A stretch of 64,000 nucleotides of DNA from Ornithodoros turicata (taxonomy: Eukaryota; Arthropoda; Arachnida; Ixodida; Argasidae): contig NC_088203.1 in NCBI RefSeq assembly GCF_037126465.1, positions 52,799,581 through 52,863,580 on the forward strand, read 5' to 3'. The notes under the pieces are model-generated. The model did no database searches, was not told where the DNA came from, and was given only the letters and a program-made list of their open reading frames with translations. Each line of letters opens with the position of its first letter. Positions within the stretch are counted from its first letter, which is position 1. A program made the translations under genes and the position numbers. This document shows positions 19,401 through 26,560 of this stretch, piece by piece.

Positions 19401-21399
19401 TCCAAGTGCCACAACTCATGGAAAATCCTATGAAGTCAACTCGGAGGTTGGGCTTTGCTCATGCCCAGCTGGGAGCCAAGGTGCCTTTTGCAAGCATCAG
19501 GCACTGGTGCACAAGATCCATGGTGGCATGTTTCCCAATGCGCCTGTGCTCTCTTCTGAGGATCGCATGGAACTTGGAAGGATAGCGTTGGGGGATAACT
19601 GCCCACCCCTGAGCTTCTTCGCAGGATTTAGGGACATGGAACAGGTGGAAAATGCAGGACAATCACTCCAGCCTTCAAGTCTTCCGGAAAGCAACACAGT
19701 GAACATGGACAGTGAATGTTCTGCCACAAGTGGCGATAGCAGTCAAGAGCCCTGCACTTCCGGAGCTGCTCAAGCTTCCACCATGGTGAGGAGAGGCTTT
19801 ACCTAGTCTGGCTTCTCTACAGGTCACTGTGTATACACAATGAAAATGCTTGTAGAAAAGTCAAATTATGAAACTTAATTTGGATACTTATAATTGTGTC
19901 TTGCATCCAAACCAGTGCAGTCCTCGACTGATATTTCAGACTTTCGAAATCCAGCGAATCTGTCTAAATTTTCATGCAAAATCACTTAGTATTTGCAAAG
20001 CCTTCGTGGATAATGCTCAAGCATGCTTTGAAAGAGCACTGAGGTGACCCCCATCTTTCTTTTCTTTTTTTTTTGTGCAGAGTGTTCTCCAACCAATAGA
20101 ATGAGTTCTGCAAAGGAACGATGAGTGTAGGTGACCTACACAGCGAGCGCGAGGGCTCCGTTACACACACCTTTGAAAAATTCTCCTTGTGAAAAGAGTG
20201 CATCACAGAATGAGAGGATGTTGTGACCTATGCTACTCCCCTCACATGAGCAGTGATGCACAGCTCAAGCAGGTATTAGCGGCGTGTGACGACAAAGAAG
20301 CAAATCACAGAGCCTTCGCCACGTAACTAGCACATCATATCGGCCATCTACAGCTGCTTTCTCCGGCTGTCTTTTGTAAATTCAATTGCATGGCTATAAT
20401 GCACTGCAGAGCAAAAATATTTTGCTTGGTCACTCCTGGTGGACAGCTTGACAGACGAGGCAATACTTCGAGCGATGTTAAATGTCACCTCATTGCTCCT
20501 TTAAAAGCTGTTTGTGTGTCTACTAAGTTAGCCGGCCATGTGACAATGGATACATGATCTCGTGTCATGGCTGCAAGTACTGCTGATGATGGTTGCACGT
20601 CAACGTCATTACCTGATCCTTCAGTTAGTATAACGAGGACCTCACTGCTGGTTTCTTTGTACGCTCTTTCTGAACAGAGCCCTGCATATCTGGCATTTCG
20701 AGCAGTTCTCCCTCTGACTTTCTGCGGGCACAGTTTTCCACGTCAAAGTGGAAAACTGTGCTGTGGTGGAAAGTTCAGAACATTTTGAGCTTTCTTCCAT
20801 GCTTCCTACTCTTGACAATGTGATTACTATGTGTGTTCTGTGATACCTGCTTGTTCGACAACACCAACCATTTTATAACGTATCCACCTATGTCGTGGTA
20901 GAACCAGAACTTCAACACCACCACGCAGCAGATACATGTTGAATGGTCCTTCACCAGTCTAAGAAAGGCCCAGAAAAAACAAAATTAATTTCGAATAATT
21001 TAATTTCTTTTCCAGGTTGAGGGCTTAACCATTCGTGACTTCATAAAAGAGCTGGAGCGGGGAGATGCGCTGGTAGGGCAGAATGAAACCTACTCCAGGT
21101 GCTTGAGGAAGGCCGTTCTTTGCCTAAAAAAAGCCAGGACTGAAACTCACTTTGTGGGCGCTATGATGTCCATCAGTGCCGCCCTTGGTAGTGCTACCAG
21201 GCGAAGTGGCTACATAAAAGTACAGCCGACAGGCATTGCAAGGCGACGCAAGGGGCTCACAAGGGGGGCGAAGAGGGTTCCGGCTGGACGTCCACCAAAG
21301 AAGTCTGCCACTAAACAAGCTAAAAATCGTGTGCACAAACTGCAAGTCAGCGTACAGAGCAATGTGCCCAATGCTAAATCTCATGGACAAGGCCACTAG
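1230..21399 (+). CDS. MULE-transposase-derived SWIM zinc-finger protein (7 exons)
   Basis: Seven exons (1230-1402, 1652-1917, 14368-14589, 15136-15446, 17282-17464, 18991-19785, 21016-21399) join at GT-AG sites in matching phases into one open frame of about 777 aa. The N-terminus (residues ~50-140) has a Cys/His-rich FAR1/FLYWCH-like DNA-binding region with WNCQHHHKGK and HNH. A MULE-type DDE core follows: D266 in FVDST, D332 in MTDNS followed by CHFHV, and E444 in TNNFAE. A SWIM finger has C541, C543, C552 and H554. The C-terminus is basic, with a GRPPKK AT-hook-like motif. Family knowledge: MULE transposases cut and paste DNA, and many SWIM proteins of this type are domesticated. The seven-exon structure, very long introns and lack of visible terminal repeats favour a host gene over a mobile copy. 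No stop or frameshift interrupts it, so it is probably functional or recently so. Intron 2 hosts the 11.6-kb fold-back element. Confidence 0.82.
1652..1917 (+). CDS. SWIM/MULE gene, exon 2 (Cys/His DNA-binding region)
   Basis: Acceptor TTAG ends at 1651 and the donor is GTTAGT at 1918. The exon encodes YWNCQHHHKGK, a CGARIDIKI segment and HNHSTESADALRLLR, a Cys/His arrangement like the FAR1/FLYWCH N-terminal DNA-binding modules of MULE proteins. It leaves one base that completes a Gly codon 12.4 kb downstream. Confidence 0.75.
2369..2504. mobile_element. Small MITE-like insertion in the left outer arm
   Basis: It starts CAGTGGTTTA and ends AAATCACTG, a short imperfect terminal inverted repeat enclosing G-rich runs. 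The right outer arm lacks the corresponding segment. No clear target duplication was found, so the limits are approximate. Confidence 0.35.
2648..2914. mobile_element. 267-bp MITE in the left outer arm
   Basis: The left terminus (TTTTGGAAGCTTCAGTGAAC, then a run up to ATCTTCCAC) is mirrored at the right end (GTGGAAGAT to GGTCCCAAAA). This gives imperfect terminal inverted repeats of about 40 bp. The right arm at about 13684-13690 has the uninterrupted site (TAGTAACAGGTAG in mirror), which shows that this is an insertion after the arms formed. Confidence 0.65.
3010..3600 (-). repeat. CCAAT-box / GC-box array, left arm
   Basis: Read on the minus strand, units of about 50-70 bp repeat CCAATCA, GTGAAGTGGG, GGCGGAGC, then TAATTAGCATAAAGG and GTAGGCTTAGCAT. 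More than ten CCAAT pentamers alternate with GC-box-like GGGCGGAG. The pattern looks like multiplied promoter elements but no transcription unit is tied to it. A related stretch continues to about 4120. Confidence 0.7.
3674..4586. repeat. Left-arm segment absent from the right arm
   Basis: It continues the ATTGG-containing units to about 4120, then a non-repetitive stretch. Flanking sequences on both sides match the right arm continuously at about 12913, so this segment was lost from the right arm or gained by the left. No gene is seen. Confidence 0.65.
5080..6700. repeat. Degenerate ~300-bp tandem units in the left arm
   Basis: The units share CGTACTCAATRTTAAAA, ACTCAACCCA, GCTGAGTA and GAAACACRATT, plus a TTATTAAACAA stretch. 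Copies are seen near 5500-5640, 6180-6240 and 6490-6620 and are mirrored in the right arm at about 10840-12010. They look non-coding. Confidence 0.5.
6930..7035 (-). promoter_or_regulatory. Two outward-facing TATA-like sites, left arm
   Basis: On the minus strand GATATAAAAGAGATGG and GATATAAAACAGATGG occur about 75 bp apart, each next to a GGTGACCCAATTTCTC-type motif. They are mirrored in the right arm at about 10489 and 10563. TATA sequence and duplication are visible; promoter activity is inferred. Confidence 0.35.
7615..7843 (+). promoter_or_regulatory. Inner arm end, probable promoter of the first central gene
   Basis: This last part of the left arm contains GTGCTCAAACAAGTTCTGGC twice and TGCGCGATCAAACA twice within 230 bp, ending 9 bp before the first ATG of the adjacent gene. 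The mirror copy ends 13 bp before the ATG of the minus-strand gene. The shared iterated motifs suggest common control. No TATA box is visible. Confidence 0.45.
7853..8211 (+). CDS. Central gene 1 of the fold-back element (two exons, ~103 aa)
   Basis: Exon 1 is 7853-7880 (ATG plus nine codons), the intron is 7881-7927 (GTATTG...TTTTCAG, 47 bp), and exon 2 is 7928-8211 ending TAG. The join is in phase. Exon 2 has no usable ATG of its own near its beginning, so splicing explains the start. The protein is small, acidic and probably helical, with FFGWIPED, GLYEAFIGKRF, DRVDDAVDEILR and GDANLF as landmarks. An AATAAA lies at 8304-8309. It shares about 60% identity (58 of 93 aligned residues, no gaps) with the next gene. 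I do not recognise the family. A death-fold or viral accessory protein is possible, but this is only a guess from size and helicity. Confidence 0.6.
8590..9033 (+). CDS. Central gene 2, paralogue of gene 1 (~128 aa spliced)
   Basis: Exon 1 is 8590-8611 (seven codons plus one base), the intron is 8612-8668 (GTAAAT...CTGTAG, 57 bp), and exon 2 is 8669-9033. Exon order, phase and the first conserved GR of exon 2 match gene 1, so the intron predates the duplication. The intron is a multiple of three and stop-free, so an unspliced 147-aa product is also possible. Conserved landmarks are WIPE, YEAFI, KRF, DRVD, EVLKR and DILQAL. The C-terminus is about 30 residues longer because the stop of gene 1 corresponds to CGC here; this extra part has a CCCC run. 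The likely AATAAA is at 9246-9251. Function unknown. Confidence 0.6.
   Translation: MVFDRRRGKSISCPLFTELTKITFSVGRAVLDVVTTFFQWIPEQEVPEGIYEAFINKRFSADDRVDSAVDKILRMYYVIERKQGVSFLFKIPRNLDEVLKRSSYEDIVPVDILQALLLLRKLVYRWNQCCCCTIYQVSGRFIFPRIE
9287..9691 (-). CDS. Central gene 3 of the fold-back element (134 aa)
   Basis: A single open frame runs from ATG at 9691 to the stop at 9287 on the minus strand, converging on genes 1 and 2. It starts 13 bp inside the right arm boundary. It is predicted soluble and helical, with a Leu-rich region (MLADLQRLNNFL), a basic HKIRQFVRYKLELLERYR segment and an acidic C-terminus. No membrane segment, signal peptide or known motif is visible. A minus-strand AATAAA lies near 9217, so the convergent signals nearly overlap with that of gene 2. 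I do not recognise the family. The clean frame without flaws in an otherwise decaying intron suggests a real gene. Confidence 0.6.
   Translation of the reverse strand: MRKVMSSDLTTAKVRSLSVSCEMDQFVCERMLADLQRLNNFLNGHGEQSDFSDILRAIPVRSTHKIRQFVRYKLELLERYRNGEPISETTINVGFSIPVVRDYWKKNHTSLDITVVEGKERVVSTLEDVLAKVL
9705..9935 (-). promoter_or_regulatory. Mirror inner arm end, probable promoter of the minus-strand central gene
   Basis: It is the inverted copy of 7615-7843 with the same paired AAACAAG motifs, and lies directly upstream of the minus-strand start at 9691. Two unrelated genes thus share near-identical upstream DNA. Confidence 0.45.
10485..10580 (+). promoter_or_regulatory. Two outward-facing TATA-like sites, right arm
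   Basis: GATATAAAACAGATGG and GATATAAAAGAGATGG mirror the left-arm pair. Both point away from the central genes toward the element ends, so they are unlikely to drive those genes. No convincing downstream coding frame is seen. Confidence 0.35.
13050..13560 (+). repeat. CCAAT-box / GC-box array, right arm
   Basis: This mirrors the left-arm array. Units with CCAATCA, GTGAAGTGGG, GGCGGAGC, TAATTAGC and GTAGGCTTAGCATG recur about every 50-70 bp. A further copy on the plus strand at 61384-62045 shows that this array exists outside the element. Confidence 0.7.
13930..14190 (-). repeat. Dispersed repeat (inverted partner of 16930-17180)
   Basis: The stretch with CTGTGCCCAGCCATCCTAT, the GACAGAGGAGAGATG region and CCATGGTGGAGGGC is matched in opposite orientation at 16930-17180 with roughly 80% similarity by eye. 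No frame is conserved between the copies, so it is non-coding. Both lie in introns of the SWIM/MULE gene. Confidence 0.6.
14368..14589 (+). CDS. SWIM/MULE gene, exon 3
   Basis: Acceptor CAATTAG ends at 14367 and the donor is GTAACC at 14590. The exon encodes the linker with NPTQRTVYHWYEQWRKDAYG and a helical KLKEKISVY segment before the catalytic core. It is the first exon after the fold-back element. Confidence 0.78.
15136..15446 (+). CDS. SWIM/MULE gene, exon 4 (first catalytic Asp)
   Basis: Acceptor CATTTTAG ends at 15135 and the donor GTAAGA begins at 15447. The exon carries VIFVDSTSSCDATQS, with the first presumed catalytic Asp (D266), then the IPVAVLIHNSQST strand and the FDLLKKHYRNCFGG segment typical of MULE cores. 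Confidence 0.82.
16599..16700. mobile_element. 102-bp palindromic MITE with TA flanks
   Basis: It starts TTTGGTAAAAACTTTAAAAC and ends with the inverse (GTTTAAAGTTCTTACCAAA), including a mirrored CCCCACAGTGCTGGGG-like inner part. TA borders both ends (16597-16598 and 16701-16702), the signature of Tc1/mariner-type insertion. It is non-coding. Confidence 0.65.
16703..16836. mobile_element. 134-bp palindromic MITE with TA flanks
   Basis: Starts GGCAATATTACCTTGAATTC and ends ACTCAAGGTAATGTTGCC. The inverted ends are about 35 bp with a few mismatches. TA is at 16701-16702 and 16837-16838. It shares its left TA with the preceding palindrome, so one inserted at the border of the other. Confidence 0.65.
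16930..17180 (+). repeat. Dispersed repeat (inverted partner of 13930-14190)
   Basis: It contains ATAGGATGGCTGGGCACAG, ATCACTCTCCCTCCTCCG and GAGCCCTCCCCCATGGTGG, the mirror of the copy at 13930-14190. It sits in intron 4 of the host gene. Confidence 0.6.
17282..17464 (+). CDS. SWIM/MULE gene, exon 5 (second catalytic Asp, CHFH)
   Basis: Acceptor TTGTAG ends at 17281 and the donor GTTTGT begins at 17465; the exon is exactly 61 codons. It encodes AFMTDNSAAEKAALHSVWP, with the second presumed catalytic Asp (D332), and the conserved LLCHFHVAQAEWRW motif. Confidence 0.82.
17503..17550. repeat. 48-bp hairpin with internal duplication
   Basis: TAGCAATGAGC and GCTCATTGCTA form the outer stem, and GAGCTCTGGCTC occurs twice inside. 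It lies 40 bp after the exon 5 donor of the SWIM/MULE gene and could fold in the pre-mRNA. No function is known. Confidence 0.45.
17760..18480 (-). mobile_element. Tigger/pogo-type transposon remnants
   Basis: At 17911-17955 ACAGTAAATTCTCATTAAC resembles a pogo/Tigger terminus, and 17790-17880 has repeated CTCGTTAATATGGACAAC-type subterminal sequence. A minus-strand frame at 18059-18229 encodes a CENP-B/Tigger-like N-terminal helix-turn-helix. Probably two overlapping decayed copies in intron 5 of the host gene. Confidence 0.55.
18059..18229 (-). pseudogene. Truncated Tigger transposase N-terminus
   Basis: The 56-residue frame has a basic start, then LTLAQKRELIGAVEAGTKSK and GEIAADFPIAR. This matches the pattern of the CENP-B-type N-terminal helix-turn-helix in Tigger/pogo transposases, which binds the transposon ends. 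The frame breaks right after the recognition helix, and the DDE catalytic domain is absent, so it cannot be an active transposase. Confidence 0.6.
18991..19785 (+). CDS. SWIM/MULE gene, exon 6 (catalytic Glu and SWIM finger)
   Basis: Acceptor CATTTCAG ends at 18990 and the donor is GTGAGG at 19786, giving 265 codons. It encodes TRGHNTNNFAEACIHVLKD with the presumed catalytic Glu, then the SWIM finger in GLCSCPAGSQGAFCKH. Its tail is Ser-rich and low in complexity. If the donor is skipped, translation stops after six more codons at 19806, giving a possible short isoform without the basic C-terminus. Confidence 0.85.
19786..21015 (+). other. Intron 6 of the SWIM/MULE gene; no gene seen
   Basis: It runs from GTGAGG to TTTCCAG. 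It holds a perfect 13-bp hairpin at 20729-20760 and otherwise nothing recognisable. Confidence 0.6.
20729..20760. repeat. Perfect 13-bp inverted repeat with 6-base loop
   Basis: CACAGTTTTCCAC, loop GTCAAA, GTGGAAAACTGTG. It lies in intron 6 of the SWIM/MULE gene. With no U-tract or known motif, a regulatory role is not supported. Confidence 0.5.
21016..21399 (+). CDS. SWIM/MULE gene, exon 7 (basic C-terminus)
   Basis: The acceptor CTTTTCCAG ends at 21015 and the frame runs to TAG at 21397-21399. It encodes a helical LKKARTE segment, then a strongly basic stretch with GRPPKK and a closing NAKSHGQGH that I associate with arthropod SWIM/MULE proteins. The nearest downstream AATAAA I see is at 22294-22299, inside the next transposable element. 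Confidence 0.78.
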   Translation, partial: VEGLTIRDFIKELERGDALVGQNETYSRCLRKAVLCLKKARTETHFVGAMMSISAALGSATRRSGYIKVQPTGIARRRKGLTRGAKRVPAGRPPKKSATKQAKNRVHKLQVSVQSNVPNAKSHGQGH

Positions 21400-22293
21400 A
21401 ATTCACATATCGGCCTGCAGCGACCTGTGCACGACGACAAGCCGCATTCTACGAGCCAGACAATCAGTTCAGCAGTTCTACTGGTGTGCTCCAGTCGAGA
21501 GGCCACGCATATCTGTCCTCCTGGACATTCCATCATCACCTATCAGGACTCATGTAGAGGACACCACCTCTGCATTTGGTGAACCTACATGTTTGGCATA
21601 CGATTTGATCTCTTATCCCCTGAATTTTGCATCAGCCAACACCTTGAAGCTGCCTCTGAAGGTACAGGCCCGGTTCCACTGAGGATTCACCATCCACTGA
21701 TGCCTGCTTGCTATCGTGGCACCCTCTCGTGCTGCTTTCCATGGTCATCTTCACAGCATCCCACGGCCCACGTTTCATGACTGTGCCCCTCGGGGGTCCC
21801 AGCAGTGGTGCCTTTCTGAGCACATGCTACTGCATGAGTTGCGGTATGCCGCTGTGGACCGCATTGCTGCTGTACGTAGTGGTCCCGAAACCCACCCCGC
21901 ACTAACCTTCAGAGTGGCCTTCCCCGTGCTGGCAGTCAAGTGTCCTGGGACTCGTGCCACCACTTTTAATACCTCTTTTTAATTTTTTTTACCCCTCCAC
22001 CACCTAGCTGTTCTTTCTTTTTCTTTTTTTTAACACTCGTCTCTTTACCACTTTCAATATCTTTTTTTTTTTCCTTTTCCCAAGCAGCACGCCAATATTG
22101 GTCCAATATTGGACCCATATGGGCTGCCAAGATTGCCAATATTGGCCCAATATGGGCTGCCAATATTGGACCAATATGGGGAGTGCAACCAGGCTCCATA
22201 TTGGACCAATATGGGCTGCCCATATTGGCAAGCCCATTTTGCGCCAATATTGCCAATATTTCTGTGATAACACCTACGGGGAGCCCGTGTAAT

Positions 22294-22299
22294 AATAAA
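22294..22299 (+). promoter_or_regulatory. AATAAA, possible polyadenylation signal of the SWIM/MULE gene
   Basis: This is the first AATAAA I see after the stop at 21399, about 0.9 kb downstream, just inside the core of the AATATTGG element. If used, the transposable element supplies the 3' end of the host mRNA. Confidence 0.3.
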
Positions 22300-22962
22300 G
22301 CATTATGCTGTATAATATTTACTACTTTGGTATGATTTTTGCTCTTTTATTTCTGCAGATCTAATTGACCCACGTTCACATCACTGCAAAAAAAAAAAAA
22401 GAACGAAAGAAAAGGAAAGAAACACGGCATTGCCCAAACACACAAAAAAAAAAACGAAGAACAGGTACTACGCCCGCGCTGAAGATCACAAGCAGTCCCA
22501 CAGAACTGCCAATACCAAAGATCAGGAAAAGATCTTCCCGGAACAGCACCGCAAGCGGTACGTACTGCCCCGACGACCCGAATACCAAAGATCCCTCAGA
22601 AGCCTTCATTGGGATCGCAATATTCTGCGAACTAACAATTTCCACACCCGCTCCGAGAATACAAAGCACCGAAACACTTTCGTGGCGGTGACGGACACAC
22701 GCCAGAGCAATTTACACTGCTTGCAGCAACTTGAAATCACCTAACTTTACAGAATAGCCATCCCTTCTTATCAAACATTGTGTTTTTTACTTGACCTGCC
22801 GCAATTTCGTTACCATTACAGCACCCAGCGACATTTTAGCCCTATGAAACGTCCGTTCGGGCTGTCGCGCATGCGCATTAGTTGTAGGACGCGTGATTAC
22901 GCTCAAACAACTTGCTCGCTCACAGTCGGCTCGACCGATTGGCATTGGCATCGCGAAGGAAG

Positions 22963-23082
22963 ATGGCGGCGACTTTCAAGACGTGGAATGTTGAGGTGTC
23001 GAACTCTAGCGAACTTTACGTTGGGAATGCCAAGTACGTTGACTGTTTCGAACAATATGTATCATCTGCGGGAAGTTGTTGA
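22963..23082 (+). CDS. Possible first exon or short frame after a CpG-rich promoter-like region
   Basis: AAGATGGCGGCGAC at 22960-22973 is a strong vertebrate/arthropod-style start context with YY1-like character. Upstream are GCGCATGCGCATT and several CpGs. The frame encodes MAATFKTWNVEV, SELYVGNA and then stops after 39 codons, or splices at GTACGT (23034). It lies inside the core of a transposable element, so it may be a captured promoter/first exon or a host gene start invaded by the element. No downstream exon was identified. The product is unrecognised. Confidence 0.3.
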   Translation: MAATFKTWNVEVSNSSELYVGNAKYVDCFEQYVSSAGSC

Positions 23083-23689
23083 ATGTAACGATGTAGTGAA
23101 TAGGGTATTTCACACGCTTCAACGTTCAATCTTGCCGTGCTGCTTGGGCATTTGTGCAACACGGCTACGTACCCTGTTCAGTCAATATGGGGTGTACGCG
23201 TGCAATATGGGGCCCATATTCCCAAGATTTTCCCAATATTGGCTCAAAGTGGGCAATATGGGGCCCATATTGCCAGGATTTTCCCCATATTGGCTGAAAC
23301 TGGGCAATATGGGGCCCATATTGCCCATTTTCAGCCAATATGGGGAAAATCTTGGCGAAACGGGTCCCATATTGGACCCGTATCGCCAATGACCAGCCAA
23401 TATGGGTCCAATATTGTGTGCTGCTTGGGTTAATACTCAGGTATCATCAACAGTCTCCATAATCATCCCCCATTCTACCATGATCCCTCATCGCTTTTAC
23501 TGCTGAAATTGTGCAGTAAAACACCTTATGAACTACCATTCATTGAACCATCAATGGTTTCGCTGCTGCAGGTATGCAGAGAAACAAGTAACAACTAAGA
23601 AAAAATGAAAAACGAAAAGGTAGACCTCAAAGGCAACATGCAAACGGTATGCCATTGTCACCCAGGTATGAATGGAGGGCGCGTGCAAG

Positions 23690-23980
23690 TATGAAAGAGT
23701 GGCCGCTGCCGCTGCGTAAAGCATGTAAGCCAGCAAATGAGAAAGGTGGCTGAAAGGCACCTTGGGCACATGCGAGGCATCGTTTTTGCTACACCCCAGT
23801 AGCCCCGCGAATGAGTGGCCTCTGTCGTGGTGTAAAGCCCACAAGCTAGCGCATGTAAATTTCATTCCTTTATTTTCTCATTTCTTTGGTATGGATGAGT
23901 GGCCGCTGCGGAGGTGTAATGCCTCGCAAGCCAGTGCATGAGTGGTCACTGTCGAGGCTTAACGCACATAAACCAGTGAT
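23690..23980 (+). repeat. Degenerate ~45-bp repeat units
   Basis: Four units share ATGAGTGGCCGCTG, a TCGNGG-like centre, GTGTAANGC and AAGCCAGYGCATG, near 23695, 23812, 23886 and 23938. The first two are spaced by unrelated sequence. Non-coding. Confidence 0.5.
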
Positions 23981-24650
23981 TGTGCCTTTCTTTCTTTTTG
24001 CTTTTTTTTCATTTTTTTTTCTGGGGCCACAGCAGAACGAACAGCCTGTAGCGAGTGCGTGAGCACATGTGGTATGGATGACGTGGCACACACCACATGA
24101 GTGAATGTCGGAGCAAATGAATGTTTCACACAGAGGGTGAATGGCAAACAACAACTCCATTTTGAAGAGGGTGGTGGGTGAATTGCATCACGAATGTTTA
24201 CGTTTGATTTGTTATTCCAGATTTAGGAAAAACGAAAGACCTATGGCCCAACATCACCCGAACCCCACCATTAATGATAAGTGTGGAAGACTGCAGTGAC
24301 CAGGAATGAGGACACGATGTTTATTCACCAAGTGGAAGTGAAAGAAAGCTATGAGGACTGTGCAGTATATTTTCAGAGCAGAGAAGGAAGGTGCTAAGCA
24401 GTCGTGTAGGTTCCGCAAACGAATGCTCATGAACGTGGAGTGGCTATGCTTTGTTCGCAAGAATTGTCCACATTTCATTTGCTTCCCTTATCTTTTTTTT
24501 CTGAATGGCAGTGAAGTTTATAGTGACGAAAAGGCAATGCAGGGAGTGAACGGAGAGTTAAAATTATTCCACTTTGGTGCTGTCGTCACCTGGAAAAGCG
24601 CACCTTCCCTATTGTCGTGCGTGATTTGATGGTATCTGCGCTGTTCCAGA

Positions 24651-24959
24651 CTAGATTTGGTATAGACGCTGAATCGGTCCTCCGAGCAGAGTCTTGTTGG
24701 ACGTTCTCAGAATACAACCTTGAACTCTCACGAGCACAAGAGTGTCGTTTATACCATTACGCAGCACTTGACAATGTACAGCCAAGATCCGCCGTTTGGC
24801 ATAGTAAGAGTTAGCTGGAATTAATATCAGGTGGCATGTGGCGTAAGATTGCTCGCTTGCACGCATTCGTCTGCCGATCCTCAAGATGCTATCATCATCC
24901 AGGGAAGGACCCAGCTCCCGAACTTTGGAGGACCTAGGCATCGGCTCGCAGTGTTTCAA
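24651..24959 (-). pseudogene. BEL/Pao integrase N-terminal region, broken
   Basis: The minus frame reads LGPSLDDDSILRIGRRMRAS, then HLILIPANSYYAK and HCQVLRNGINDTLVLVR, the zinc-binding N-terminal part of BEL/Pao integrases, in which the usual second His region is degraded. The catalytic core further downstream is not recognisable. It belongs with the RT fragments immediately upstream on the same strand. Confidence 0.7.
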
Positions 24960-25223
24960 GCAACTTATCTAGAGTCCAAAACACGCGTGCTGCACTTGCC
25001 TAATCCAGTAGTCCTTGGCGTATTTAAATTCTTGAGCAGTCAGTGGCCCTGTTATCTTTGATGGCAGCCTGGTGTTATTGATGAAACACAGAATTCATGC
25101 TGTCACTTGATGTACCGTGCTCGAGCTACTGTATCTCTCCATGTCCAACACTGCTGCCGACGTTGTAGCGACCGTGTGCAAGGCCATGGGATCCGTTTCA
25201 TCTTTTCCAAGTGACTGGGTATT

Positions 25224-26556
25224 TCAGGACCAACAGGAGCTGCTTGGGGGATATGCCCCTAGTTTCAGAGATCCGCGGGGTTTGCGTCTGTGGACAAATA
25301 TTGCAAATGTTCTTTGCCTACATTCAGACGTATTTAGGCACATCAGTTTCAAATGAAGGTGGTCCCCTCTGATCCAGTACAACATAATCATTGAATCAGT
25401 CGAGAAGTAATCCTTTGTCTTCAAGTACGTTTCCATGGACGGGAGCATAGAAGAGCCCTCCCCCGAGCTCCAAACGAGCTAGTGTCATTTCTTTCGTGGG
25501 GGCGATTCTAGCATGTCCTGTCATAATTTGCTTATGTCGCTCCGTTGCAACACATAAATAGACAGCTATTCCAAAAGCCATGGAGATAGCGTCCGAAAAG
25601 GAATGTAACTTTGCATTATTATGCAAGGCTTGCCTGCACCATAGTACAAATGAACTATTACTGCCTGCAGTAGCGTCAACTCTCAGTACCACGCTCGACA
25701 AGCATCTTTAAGATCTTGTCTTTAAGACCTGCGGCTAACAGGGCGTCCCATTCGAGTTCTCTTTTCCATATCGACTGAAGTAGCAGTAGCAGAAGTCTTC
25801 CTGTTATTGTGAAGGACAATACGAATCCCTGGGGATTATAAATTTGTACCACAATATGCAAGACCTGTTGTTTCGTGATCCTTTAAAGGGAGAGGCAGGA
25901 CATCGATTTCTCGATTCCGACGCGTACTGGGAACCTTTGTAACTGCCCAGAGTTAAAAATGTCCGGATTAAGGTTAGGACGCTCCAAGTTGTCATTGAGA
26001 GATGTGGCGGAATCTTTAGTTGAAGCAGCGTCGAAGACTATTCTTATTTTCGTTGTCACCCTTTCTTCCTTGATTACAGCATGATGTGGCATATAATACA
26101 CATGTCCTTCAGGTGCATTTTCGTTAATTTCCGCTGTCAACCTTTTCCACCACACCTGGACTTAATTGTTCCTGAATGGCGCTATCATATCGGTGCAGTG
26201 CTTATGGAGTTTGCGTCCTTCTTGTCACCTAGGATAGACAACGCTCCGCAGTATATTTGTTGGTGGTCATTGATGATTGGGGCTTCGCACGGCAATGCAA
26301 CTACGTATTTATTGTCGAACCGGATTGAACTTTCGAAAGCTTCACTGACAGGGTGTTGAACTTGACCATCTGTCTTGTCCTTGTTGCAGGGGATACTGAT
26401 GCTATCGAGACTCCATATGCGGTCCATCAGGGTGTTTACCTCCTGATAATGCACTGAGCCTACGTGCAGCATGATGATATTGTTACAAGGGCCAGCTGAG
26501 ATAAAGGACAGACAATGTGCTACACTAAAACACTGGGGGCTACTGTGTTGTTTCAA
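25224..26556 (-). pseudogene. BEL/Pao reverse transcriptase and RNase H, broken
   Basis: From 26155 the frame has VYYMPHHAVIKEERVTTKIR and FDAASTKDSATSLND, the BEL/Pao RT start. 25861-25676 has YNPQGFVLSFTITGRLLL (RT thumb). 25701-25396 has LHSFSDAISMAFGIAVYL and ARIAPTKEMTLARLEL (RNase H-like). 25448 onward has STDSMIMLYWIRGD. The pieces alternate among frames, so frameshifts and stops have inactivated the enzyme, which normally copies the element's RNA into DNA. Confidence 0.75.
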
Positions 26557-26560
26557 AATA

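Larger units (their letters stand above)
22079..23429. mobile_element. 1.35-kb element with AATATTGG-palindrome termini
   Basis: The left end CCCAAGCAGCACGCCAATAT and the right end CAATATTGTGTGCTGCTTGGG are inverted repeats. Both ends (22079-22260 and 23182-23429) are dense arrays of short palindromic words (AATATTGG, CCATATTGG, ATATGGGC). The core (22300-23180) is unrelated and contains A-rich runs and a CpG-rich promoter-like stretch. No transposase is seen, and no clear target duplication was found. Superfamily unknown. Confidence 0.6.
24270..26560 (-). mobile_element. BEL/Pao LTR retrotransposon fossil
   Basis: Reading the minus strand from 26560 downward gives, in family order, an aspartic-protease/RT linker, reverse transcriptase, RNase H and the integrase N-terminal region, in different frames with many stops. 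LTRs were not identified at either side. The order and spacing fit one decayed element. Confidence 0.7.

Noticed and set aside
22376..22669. 97-aa hydrophobic minus-strand frame
   Set aside because: Its hydrophobic part derives from A-rich/T-rich tracts and short repeats (AATACCAAAGATC) in the element core; no family match.
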